From Phocaeicola coprophilus DSM 18228 = JCM 13818 (GTDB lineage Bacteria > Bacteroidota > Bacteroidia > Bacteroidales > Bacteroidaceae), in the NCBI RefSeq assembly GCF_000157915.1, contig NZ_EQ973632.1:310022-343120 (forward strand): DNA of 33,099 nucleotides. Reading direction: 5' to 3'. The position numbers were made by a program, and so were the translations under genes. The first letter of the stretch is position 1. Each line of letters starts with the position of its first letter. Of the stretch, positions 14,945 to 23,382 are shown piece after piece. The notes under the pieces are model-generated. The model had not been told where the DNA came from. It made no database searches and was given only the letters and a program-made list of their open reading frames with translations.

Positions 14945-15655
14945 GTTTTCTTCCTTCACTTCGAAGTAGTCTTCCAGTTCTTTTCCGGCGGCTCCGTCGG
15001 TGTTGTCAAGGTCACGGATGAGCGATCCTTTTTCCATCAGGGCGATGCGCGTACTGAGGTCTATGGTGTGGCTCAGGTTGTGACTTGATACGAGGATCAG
15101 GGCTTTGTGTTCTTCGCCGTAGTGTTGCAGCATGTGTTTCAGCAGCGACTGCGAAGTGGGGTCGAGGAAGTTGAAGGGTTCGTCGAGGATGACGATCTGC
15201 GGATTCTGGAGCAGGGCATTGACGATTCCGATTTTCTGCTTGTTACCGGCCGAGAGGTTCCGGATGAATTTCTTTTCTTCCAGAATTTCCGGGCCCAGGA
15301 AGCGTTCATAGCGCCGGATGCGCTCGTTGACGGTGTTCCGGTCCAGTCCGCACATGCGGCCGTTGAACTGGAAGTATTCATCGGGAGTGAGGTAGTCGAT
15401 CAGGAAACTTTCGTCCATATAGGCTCCCGTGAAGGTTTTCCATTCTTCGCTGCGGGCCACGTCGGTGCCGTTCATGCAGACGGTTCCGCTGTCGGCCTGC
15501 AGGAGGTCGAGCATCAGGCGGAAGAGGGTAGTCTTTCCGGCTCCGTTGTTTCCCACCAGTCCCAGGATTTCTCCTTCGTGGAGGGTGAAGTCGGGTATGT
15601 CTACGGCAGTCTTGCTGCCATATCGTTTGATCAGGTTGTTTATCTTGATTTCCAT
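14942..15655 (-). CDS. ABC transporter ATP-binding protein
   Basis: This 237-residue protein has all ABC ATPase motifs: Walker A GNNGAGKTT (35-43), signature NLSAGNKQK (133-141), Walker B IVILDEPFNFLDP (154-166) and the switch histidine in SSHNL (H192). It powers the membrane protein encoded just upstream (DUF5687, 31 bases before its start), so the pair should form an ABC exporter of the ABC-2 kind. The substrate is unknown. Its TGA stop lies within the last 22-bp repeat unit, an odd arrangement which suggests that the repeats reach into the gene's 3' end. Confidence 0.93.
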   Translation of the reverse strand: MEIKINNLIKRYGSKTAVDIPDFTLHEGEILGLVGNNGAGKTTLFRLMLDLLQADSGTVCMNGTDVARSEEWKTFTGAYMDESFLIDYLTPDEYFQFNGRMCGLDRNTVNERIRRYERFLGPEILEEKKFIRNLSAGNKQKIGIVNALLQNPQIVILDEPFNFLDPTSQSLLKHMLQHYGEEHKALILVSSHNLSHTIDLSTRIALMEKGSLIRDLDNTDGAAGKELEDYFEVKEEN

Positions 15656-15686
15656 AATTCTGTCTGTTTGCAGGAGGTTGTAAGTA

Positions 15687-17177
15687 TTAGCGTGTGTCGC
15701 GCAGGTTCGTCAGGATGTCATATTTCTTCCGGATGACCTGGCGGTACAGGTATCGCATCCACAGGGGCTGTGCGGCTATTCCGGCCATTCCAAGCAGGGT
15801 GCATACCAGATAAGCCGTGTTTTCGCTGAGCACCAGGAAAAGCAGGTTGCTGAACAGGATGGGGAAGAAGAAGGCGAAGAACACGATTACCATCTGGTAA
15901 GGTGAGTTCCATTGTCCCTTACCCATTAAGCTTGCGTCCAGCGGAGCTGTTTTCCGGTTGATCCATGCCAGTTGCATGATGAGGGGCAGGATGATGCCCG
16001 CTGTAAGAAACAGCTGGCTGACTACCAGTCCGGCCGGAAGTCCGCTCCAGATAATGGACGGGAGAAGAAGAACCAGCGGGAAAACCAGCAGCAGGCAGTG
16101 GAAGTAATATTTGGCCCGGAACAGGCTGAGCAGGGATTCCCGGCGCACCATCAGTCCGTCCAGGTAATTGCCTTCGTACGCCATGATGCGGGTCAGGATC
16201 GAAACGGCAAATCCCGTGAAGCAGTAGATGGAATAGAGCTGGATGGAGTAGACGCTTTGGGTGGATTCCTGCGTGATGCCGAAGAGCATGGCTGCAAAAA
16301 GAACCAGGACAATGCACATCATCTGGAAGTTCTTGCGCGGTGTCTTGTTGCGGAAGATCATGCGCAGTTCCAGCCGCATGTATTCACCGGTCATGCCGAA
16401 GCGTTCCAGATAGCCGTAGCGGCTGAAGTGTCTGACGCGGGAGTCTTCCTTCCGTCCCAGTTCGCTGTAGATGCAGGCTGTCTGCACACGGCAGTTGACC
16501 AGCAGGAGCAGGACGATGACTGCCAGTACGCCTGCATGGGCGAGAAGGTTCCAGCGGAGGAAGGCTTCGCCCAGCCACATGGAGAACTGGCTGACCATTC
16601 CCTGCGAGGGAACGAATTCCAGCAGGGCCAGCAGACCGTAGACTGCTGCGGGGAGTAGGAGCCAGAGCGTGTGCTGACGGGCCAGTGCGCGTACCAGTAT
16701 GCTCCAGTAGGCGTTGGCTGTCATCAGCAGCCAGATACCCACTGCATAGCCGGTCACTCCTGCCACGCCGAAGTATCGGGCGGCCGTAAGGGCGGCAAAG
16801 GGTACGAAAAGAAACAGCCAGAACAGGTTGTAGAGTTTGAGACCCACCTGTACGAGGAGGGTGTTGATCAGTCGCTGTCTGCTGACAGGCAGCAACAGAT
16901 AGGGTTTGATCTCTTGCGCCGGAGTGGGGAAGAGAAAACGGATCAGAAAGTCAATCAGGAGGAAGAGGATCAGGACGCTGTCGAGTGCGTCATAGGGTTC
17001 CATGCCGGGGATATCCTCCTCAAAAGCAAAGGACAGCGAAACCCCGATCAGAACGAGGTACGCTGCCCAGAATGCTGTAAACAGATAAATCAGGAACTTG
17101 GCAAAGCGGTTCCTGTCGTACATGGGGTTCCGCTTTGCTGCAAGTTTCTGGTTTCTTCTTATTTCGGTCAGTAACAT
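15687..17177 (-). CDS. DUF5687 ABC exporter membrane subunit
   Basis: This 496-residue protein has about twelve predicted membrane helices with short loops, an N-terminal cytoplasmic region (MLLTEIRRNQKLAAKRNP) and a charged tail ending in LTNLRDTR. It matches the DUF5687 family of Bacteroidetes ABC permeases. It lies between the M16 peptidase gene (14 bases upstream) and its partner ATPase (31 bases downstream) on one strand, so all three are likely co-transcribed. The transport substrate is not evident; the peptidase neighbour hints at a peptide or envelope job, but this is inference only. Confidence 0.85.
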   Translation of the reverse strand: MLLTEIRRNQKLAAKRNPMYDRNRFAKFLIYLFTAFWAAYLVLIGVSLSFAFEEDIPGMEPYDALDSVLILFLLIDFLIRFLFPTPAQEIKPYLLLPVSRQRLINTLLVQVGLKLYNLFWLFLFVPFAALTAARYFGVAGVTGYAVGIWLLMTANAYWSILVRALARQHTLWLLLPAAVYGLLALLEFVPSQGMVSQFSMWLGEAFLRWNLLAHAGVLAVIVLLLLVNCRVQTACIYSELGRKEDSRVRHFSRYGYLERFGMTGEYMRLELRMIFRNKTPRKNFQMMCIVLVLFAAMLFGITQESTQSVYSIQLYSIYCFTGFAVSILTRIMAYEGNYLDGLMVRRESLLSLFRAKYYFHCLLLVFPLVLLLPSIIWSGLPAGLVVSQLFLTAGIILPLIMQLAWINRKTAPLDASLMGKGQWNSPYQMVIVFFAFFFPILFSNLLFLVLSENTAYLVCTLLGMAGIAAQPLWMRYLYRQVIRKKYDILTNLRDTR

Positions 17178-17191
17178 AGGCCGGTTGTCAG

Positions 17192-20010
17192 TTATTTGGT
17201 AGCCGGAGTACTCATGCTGACTTCAATGACATTGTTCTGTCCGATGAAAGCTTTGGCAAATGCTTTCAGATCATCGATCGTAACGCCATTTACGGTTGCT
17301 TCGTAGTCCTTGTTCATGTCCAGACCGGTCCAGTAGAACTCATTCAGAGCGCCCATCCAATAGCCGTTTTCCTTCTGGTTCTGCTGATAGGTCTTCAGCA
17401 TGTATTCTTTCACCTTGTTGAGATCTTCGGTGGCCGGTCCGTTGGCGATGAAGTCCTGCAGACCCTGCTTGATCAGTCCTACCATCTGTTCGCGGCGGTT
17501 CGGATCTGTATCGAAGTAGATGTTCAAGGTTCCTTCTTCCTGCGGATACTTGCTGATGGAAGCCCAGCTGCTCACACCGTAGGTACCGCCTGCTTCTTCA
17601 CGTACGGTACGGGTGTAGAGAATATCCAGCAACTGGTCGAACATGCTCATCATGATCTTGTTCTTCAGGGTATACGGGCAGTTGCCGCTGTACACCATCA
17701 TGATGCTTGATTTGGCTGTTTCCATGTCGCGGATGAAGTTGTTTTCGTAATCACCCTTGCGGATATCCATCTTCGGATCGCGGAAGTTTTCCTTGCGGCT
17801 GATGGTCGGCAGTCCGCCCAGATACTGCTCAATCAGCGGAGTGGCAGTGGCCAGGTCAATGTTACCTACCAGCAGGAAGGTGAAGTCGCCTGCTTCTGCA
17901 TAGCGGTTCTTGTAGAGTTCCATGATCTTGTTGTAGTCCACCTTGTCCATCATTTCAGCTTTCAGACGGAGGGCACGCGGATGATGGTTGTAGAGAGCTA
18001 CGGCCAGTGAGTCGTTGAAGGTACTCATCGGGTTGGCAGCCTGGTTGGCCAGGGCAGCCTTGCCACGCTGGATGTATGACTGGAAGGCTTCCTGATCCAT
18101 ACGCGGAGCCGTGAAGTTCAGGTAAACCAGCTGGAGCATGGTTTCCAGGTCTTTCGGAGAACAGCTGCCACCGAGTCCTTCGGTGAGGGTACTTACGGAT
18201 GCATTGACAGAAGCCACTTTTCCGGCCAGTACTTTGCTCAGGTCTACGGCGCTGAAGTTACCCAGTCCGCCCAATGGAACGACTTCGTTCATGACGGAGA
18301 ACTGAAGGACATCCTTGTCATCGAAGAGAGAGTTACCTCCGGGGCTGAATGCCTTCATGCGGATTTCATCGGCCTTGAAGTCTGTCGGTTTCACGATCAC
18401 GCGTACACCGTTGCTCAGGGTCAGGATGGTTGATCCGAAGGCTCCCTGTTCAGTCTTCACCACTTTGCCGGCCTGCGGTTTCTCCTTCAGCAGCGGCTCG
18501 TTGGATACCTTGTCCACGTAGGGTTCCAGTTTTTCAGCCTTCACCTTGTCGATCACGGCTTTCAGTTCGGCTTCTGTGGGGTATTTCATGCCTTCCTTTT
18601 CCGGACAGAATACGCTGAGGGCGATATTCTTTTCCTGGATCAGCTGTTTCATCACCTGGTTCACGGCTTCTACCGGAATGTTCGGAACGATCTGGTTCAT
18701 GAGCGGATATTCGTTTTCGATACCCGGAATCGGTTCGTTGTCGATGAAGTGACGTACGTACTCTTTGACGTAGCTGTTTGTACGCTGTTTGTCTCGTTCA
18801 TTATAGGCAACTTCCAGACTGCGGAGGTAGTCAGCTTTGGCACGTGCATATTCGCTGGCGGTAAATCCGAACTGGCGTACGCGTTCGATTTCGCGCATCA
18901 GGGCTTCCGTAGCGGTCAGGATGCCGTCTTCCTTGGCAGCGGCAATTCCCATGAAAGCACCTTTGGTTTTTGACAGCAGGTAATCTCCGTCACCGGCAAA
19001 AGCCTGGATGAAGGGAGCATCAGCCTTCTGGGTCAGTTCTTCCAGACGGGTGTTGAGCATGCTTTCGATCATGGAAGTCAGGTAGCTGTAGACCATGTAG
19101 TCCATGTTGCCCTTTTCTTCCGGTTTGACGGCTTCATGCTTGTGGAAAAGGTAGATGATAGGTATGTTCTGTTCCTTGTCCTTGGCAACGGCAATCAGCG
19201 GTTCGTCGTTGTCGGGCACAGGGAAGTAAGTACGTTCAGCAGGGTTCTCCGGCATTTCGATGGGAGAGAACATTCTCTTGATCTTGTTTTCGATGGAGTC
19301 TACATTGATATCTCCCACGACAACGATTCCCTGCTGGTCGGGGCGGTACCATTTTTCATAATAGTCACGCAGTGCCTGATAGGGGAAGTTGTCCACCACT
19401 TCCATGGTTCCGATGGGGAGGCGGTATGCATCTTGCTGTCCTTGTAGAGAACAGGCAGTACGGTTTCATACATACGCATCATGGCTCCCATGCCTGTGCG
19501 CCATTCTTCGTGGATGACTCCGCGTTCCTTGTCGATTTCTTTCGGATCGAGGGTCAGGTCGTTGGCCCAGTCGTGAAGGATCAGCAGACAGGAGTCAACT
19601 ACGCTTTCGCGGGTAACGGGGACGTTATTGATGTTATAGACCGTTTCGTCGATGGAAGTGTAGGCATTCAGGTTGGCTCCAAACTTCACTCCGATGCTTT
19701 CCAGCCATTCACGCAGGGTATTGTCGGGGAAATGGGTTGTTCCGTTGAAACACATGTGTTCCAGGAAGTGGGCCAGACCGCGCTGGTTGTCGTCTTCCAG
19801 AATGGAACCTACCTTTTGGGCAATATAGAAGTCAGCCTGTTTTTCCGGCAGAGCATTGTGACGGATGTAATAGGTGAGTCCATTGTCCAGTTTACCGATG
19901 CGTACGTTGGAATCAACCGGAATCGGAGGCATCTGTTGTTGGGCAAATGCCATTGTTGCTCCTCCCGTAAGCAGGATAGCAACAAATGTTTTTCTGATTA
20001 GTCTTTTCAT
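17192..20010 (-). pseudogene. M16 (insulinase-family) zinc peptidase, broken by a 1-base frameshift
   Basis: Translation from ATG 20010 gives a signal peptide ([20 protein letters not shown], cut near AFA-Q) and an M16 peptidase with zinc site HFLEH (81-85) and E162 in KERGVIHEE, spaced HxxEH-x76-E as in the family. After residue 193 (KDSK) the frame runs into nonsense. The proper continuation, [15 protein letters not shown], resumes in another frame and stays open to TAA at 17192 (737 residues counted from an internal ATG). The break is one missing base at about 19431-19432, where a codon such as TAT is expected. With it restored the protein would have about 939 residues, the usual two-module length. 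It could be a true pseudogene or an assembly error. Confidence 0.85.
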
Positions 20011-20080
20011 AAATGTATGTGTTTGTAAAAAAAAGTGTTCTCGTTTTCCAAACCTGTTCCTAAATAAAGGCAGGAAATCG

Positions 20081-20133
20081 CACAGGCCCGGGGTGCAGGG
20101 AAGGTCAGCCCTAGCCGTCAGTTCGGGCCTGTG
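20081..20133 (-). terminator. Stem-loop after trxB
   Basis: CACAGGCCCG (20081-20090) is perfectly complementary to CGGGCCTGTG (20124-20133), with a 33-base loop. It lies just past the trxB stop on the minus strand and before the M16 gene. The T-run after it is poor (GATTTCC), so it may act as a weak terminator or as an RNA 3'-end stabiliser. Confidence 0.5.
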
Positions 20134-20144
20134 TGTATGGGGGA

Positions 20145-21092
20145 TTACAGCAGTCCGTTGGCCGACAGGTAGCGTTCTGCTTCGATGGCAGCCTTGCATC
20201 CGCTTCCGGCAGCTGTGATAGCCTGGCGATAGTGCGGGTCGGCTACGTCACCGGCAGCGAATACTCCGGGCACACCGGTACGGGGAGTACCTTCTTCCGT
20301 AAGGATGTATCCGGTTTCGTCTGTCTTTACCCACGGCTTGAACAGCATGGAGTTGGGCTGGTGGCCGATGGCCAGGAAGAATCCGTCGATGGCTACGTCG
20401 TAGCGTTCTTCGTCGGCTTCACCCATACGTTTCACCACGTGCATACCTTCCACTCCGTTATCACCATACAGGCCGACTGCATTGTGTTCGAACAAAACGG
20501 TGATGTTGGGGTGATTCAGCACGCGTTCCTGCATGATCTTCGAAGCGCGCAGGAAAGGCTTGCGTACCACCAGATAAACCTTGCTGGCCAGTCCGGCGAG
20601 GTAAATGGCTTCTTCGCAGGCGGTATCGCCTCCACCCACTACGGCTACCGTTTTCTTGCGGTAGAAGAATCCGTCGCAGGTTGCACAGGCGCTCACACCC
20701 ATGCCGGCATATTTCTTTTCATCTTCCAGACCCAGGTATTTGGCTGTGGCACCGGTAGAGATGATGACCGTATCGGCTGTAATTTCCTTTTCTTCATCAA
20801 TGATGAATTTGTAAGGGGCCTGGCTCAGGTCGGCCTTGGTTACGATTCCGTTGCGGATATCGGCACCGAAGCGTTCTGCCTGTTTGCGCAGGTCGTCCAT
20901 CAATACAGGACCCGTCACACCTTCCGGATAACCGGGGAAGTTTTCCACTTCGGTGGTGATGGTCAGCTGGCCGCCCGGCTGCAGTCCTTCGTAGAGTACG
21001 GGAGCGATGTTGGCACGGCTGGTATAGATGGCAGCAGTGTAACCTGCCGGTCCTGATCCGATGATCAGGCATTTCACATGTTCAGTTGTCAT
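20145..21092 (-). CDS. trxB: Thioredoxin-disulfide reductase
   Basis: This 315-residue FAD/NADPH enzyme reduces thioredoxin in the cytoplasm. It shows the FAD-binding GSGPAG (12-17), the redox-active CATC (136-139), the NADPH-binding GGGDTA (153-158) and the C-terminal FAD segment [16 protein letters not shown] start at ATG 21092 ([10 protein letters not shown]), not the TTG nine bases earlier, because family members start at this point. It follows the DUF4836 lipoprotein gene by 29 bases on the same strand and appears to close the ftsK-lolA-DUF4836-trxB set, with a hairpin right after it. Confidence 0.96.
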   Translation of the reverse strand: MTTEHVKCLIIGSGPAGYTAAIYTSRANIAPVLYEGLQPGGQLTITTEVENFPGYPEGVTGPVLMDDLRKQAERFGADIRNGIVTKADLSQAPYKFIIDEEKEITADTVIISTGATAKYLGLEDEKKYAGMGVSACATCDGFFYRKKTVAVVGGGDTACEEAIYLAGLASKVYLVVRKPFLRASKIMQERVLNHPNITVLFEHNAVGLYGDNGVEGMHVVKRMGEADEERYDVAIDGFFLAIGHQPNSMLFKPWVKTDETGYILTEEGTPRTGVPGVFAAGDVADPHYRQAITAAGSGCKAAIEAERYLSANGLL

Positions 21093-21121
21093 ATCGTTCA
21101 ATTTTACTGTTTATAGAGTTT

Positions 21122-22663
21122 TTATAATTTGCTTAACTGGACCATCAGGTCGGTCAGTTGCTTCAGGGAATTTTCCTTGCTGTCGGTCAGGACAATTTCC
21201 ACATGTCCGTTGTCGCCGTTGCTGCCGGCCGAGATGTAGGAGATCTTTCCGACCATCTGAAGGAAGGCTCCTGCCGGTGTCGTTGCCGCCATTTTGGCGA
21301 TGGGGAGCTGCAGGGCTGCATCGACGTTGATCAGGCTGTACAGGCTGGTTCCCTTGCGGTTGTCCAGATAGGAGCTGCCTTTCAGGGAAGGAGACGATTC
21401 CTTGCCGATGGTCTTGTAGACCATTTCGTCGTTGGTTGCATAGAAGCGTCCGTCCTTGTATCCGTAGAATAGCGACATGTTGCGGAACAGTCTGGCTGCA
21501 TTTTCGATCATGTATTCGTGGTCAGCCAGCTTCACGAGTTTTTGTGTGCGTTTCAGTCCCAGGCTGTCTTTCTTCTGGTAAAGGGCATCCAGGGCATCCG
21601 GACTCTTCATTTCGCCGTAAATGACGAAGGCCGGCATGCTGGTCAGACTGAAGTTCAGCAGACCGAAAGTTACTTCACCGTTGACAGAACGTGCCAGGGC
21701 TTCCATCAGCTGGTTGTTGTCTGCTGATTTCAGCTGCTGCCGGTAGAAGCTGGTCAGTTCGCTGCCGTTCACATTGGCACTGAAGTACATCAGTGTGGAC
21801 GACGGGAACAGCTTGTCGAATTTGCCTTCAATCTTTCCGTAGGGTTTGACGGCAGCTTCCAGAAAGGCACGGCTTTCTTCGTCCAGGCCCAGAGGTTTGG
21901 CATCTACTACGATCTTGCCTTTTTCGAAACTGACGTTGCCGACGGTGACACACGAAGCAGGCAGGGCTGTCAGGGTGCTGGTGTAGGGATAAGGCAGCAT
22001 TCTGCTGTAACCCGAAGTCTTGAATGCACTTTGCAGGGCGTTTGGAGCGGCCATGAAACGGATATCTCCTTTTTCGCTTTCCATGCTCTTGAAGGCTTCC
22101 TTGCCGGTGATGCTCTGGGCCTCTGTCTGATGGATCAGCCGTCCTGCCATGGCAATCAGGCTGTCTTCAGGCGTGCGGCGCTCGTTGGAGCAGATCAGCA
22201 GTGCATCCTCGGTATAGGCCAGGATGGACTTGTCCGAAAGCTGATAGGAGAAACCGTCTCCCTGGCTGATCGGATTCTTTTCGCCGTCGTTCATTTCAGT
22301 CAGGGTAGCAGTCCAGTCGGATGCATTGCTGAGCCGGGCTACGACTCCTATATTCATTGATGTGGAATTGGTAAAGATATAAATGTCCTTGCTGAAGTCG
22401 ATGCCGGATTTGTCCGGTGAAGCCAGCAGATCTTTCAGGGGGTTGTCCTTACCCGATGAGAAAGCCTTCTGTAAGGATTCGTAAGCGGGAGTTCCGGAAG
22501 AAATGCCTGCTTTTTCAGTCAGGGACTGCAGGTTGACGGCCACGACAGAGGACGCATCCCCGGGAATCAGTTGCGTGTAACTGCTCTTTTCAGAACAGGC
22601 ACTGAACAGGAGTACCAGGCAGCAGGCCGGCATTATGGTAGGGATCAGTCTTTTCATTTCCAT
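21122..22663 (-). CDS. DUF4836 family lipoprotein
   Basis: This 513-residue protein has a lipoprotein signal with lipobox LFSAC (C23), followed by the pattern YTQLIPGDASSVVAVNL seen at the start of DUF4836 members, a Bacteroidetes family of unknown function. Many glycine/serine-rich strands and no enzyme motif are visible. ATG codons at 22663 and 22657 are both possible starts; the difference is two residues. Upstream, a perfect dyad TTTCGCTA/TAGCGAAA (22694-22712) overlaps a poor -7-like sequence on the minus strand, so the gene may have its own controlled promoter besides any read-through from the LolA-like gene. It is followed by trxB after 29 bases. Confidence 0.85.
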   Translation of the reverse strand: MEMKRLIPTIMPACCLVLLFSACSEKSSYTQLIPGDASSVVAVNLQSLTEKAGISSGTPAYESLQKAFSSGKDNPLKDLLASPDKSGIDFSKDIYIFTNSTSMNIGVVARLSNASDWTATLTEMNDGEKNPISQGDGFSYQLSDKSILAYTEDALLICSNERRTPEDSLIAMAGRLIHQTEAQSITGKEAFKSMESEKGDIRFMAAPNALQSAFKTSGYSRMLPYPYTSTLTALPASCVTVGNVSFEKGKIVVDAKPLGLDEESRAFLEAAVKPYGKIEGKFDKLFPSSTLMYFSANVNGSELTSFYRQQLKSADNNQLMEALARSVNGEVTFGLLNFSLTSMPAFVIYGEMKSPDALDALYQKKDSLGLKRTQKLVKLADHEYMIENAARLFRNMSLFYGYKDGRFYATNDEMVYKTIGKESSPSLKGSSYLDNRKGTSLYSLINVDAALQLPIAKMAATTPAGAFLQMVGKISYISAGSNGDNGHVEIVLTDSKENSLKQLTDLMVQLSKL

Positions 22664-22693
22664 AAGTATTCGTTTTTTAGTTAGACATTAAAG

Positions 22694-22712
22694 TTTCGCT
22701 AAGATAGCGAAA
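22694..22712 (-). promoter_or_regulatory. Perfect 8-bp dyad upstream of the DUF4836 gene
   Basis: TTTCGCTA (22694-22701) and TAGCGAAA (22705-22712) form a perfect inverted repeat with a 3-base spacer in the 83-base gap after the LolA-like gene. On the minus strand the middle reads TATCTTAG, one base from TAnnTTTG. It could be an operator over a promoter, or a small stem-loop; only an A-rich tail on the plus side supports a terminator, in the wrong direction for ftsK-lolA. Confidence 0.35.
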
Positions 22713-22746
22713 AAATAAAAGGTCGCGATAAAAAACGGAAAAAAGA

Positions 22747-23370
22747 TTATCTCATGTCGATAATTTCGGCATCCGGGTATTTCTTTGAGTCGAACGTGAA
22801 CTCCTTGTCACTGGCTGTCTGAAGGGCACGGTAAGTGCGGATCAGGATCTCCTGCTGCTGTCCGTTCTTCAGGTCGATGCGGATGTAGAGCGGCTCATAG
22901 CGGTTGTTGACAACGAAGCAGATGCTGCGGATGTCCTGTTGTGACGCACGGGGAGTCAGGATGACTTCCTGTCCCTGTTTGCCGCTGTGTGTCCGCACTC
23001 CGCTGTAACGGCTGTTGTAATGCTGGCTGTAATGGTCCAGCAGTACGTACGGGTTGATGCTCTGCAGTTCTTCCGGGGTGGGGGTGGAGACGTTGACTTC
23101 CTCGTTCTGTCTGAGGTAGCTCCACTGGGTTTTCCCGTCGAACCAGGTCTCTACGTCACCGGTGTTCAGGTGGAACTTGTTTCCTTTCAGCAGCAAAGTA
23201 CCTTCCTGGGTACCGCCGAAGGTGATGCTGACCGCTTGTGCCTGTCGGAAGGCAGCAGCGGTCTTGTCCAGTATTTCACGGGCTTTCGCGTCTGACTGTG
23301 CCTGTAAAAAACGCGGGCACAAAAATAAAAAACATAGAAGCGAAAGCAGAAAAACGTTTCGTCGTTTCAT
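22747..23370 (-). CDS. LolA-like outer-membrane lipoprotein carrier
   Basis: This 207-residue protein has a Sec signal peptide (MKRRNVFLLSLLCFLFLCPR, cut after LQA near 24) and the LolA/LolB-like fold pattern: AREILDKTAAAFRQAQAVSITF at the start of the mature protein, then strands with FHLNTGDVETWFDGKTQWSY and a late EFTFDSKKYPDAEIIDMR, typical of LolA. Such proteins shuttle lipoproteins through the periplasm. It starts 12 bases after the ftsK stop on the same strand, a common pairing in Bacteroidales, as in E. coli where lolA also follows ftsK. That context strengthens the assignment. Confidence 0.85.
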   Translation of the reverse strand: MKRRNVFLLSLLCFLFLCPRFLQAQSDAKAREILDKTAAAFRQAQAVSITFGGTQEGTLLLKGNKFHLNTGDVETWFDGKTQWSYLRQNEEVNVSTPTPEELQSINPYVLLDHYSQHYNSRYSGVRTHSGKQGQEVILTPRASQQDIRSICFVVNNRYEPLYIRIDLKNGQQQEILIRTYRALQTASDKEFTFDSKKYPDAEIIDMR

Positions 23371-23382
23371 ATAAAATGTAGT

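Noticed and set aside
20133-21056. 307-codon open frame opposite trxB
   Set aside because: The minus strand encodes a complete thioredoxin reductase with all motifs; the antisense frame has none.
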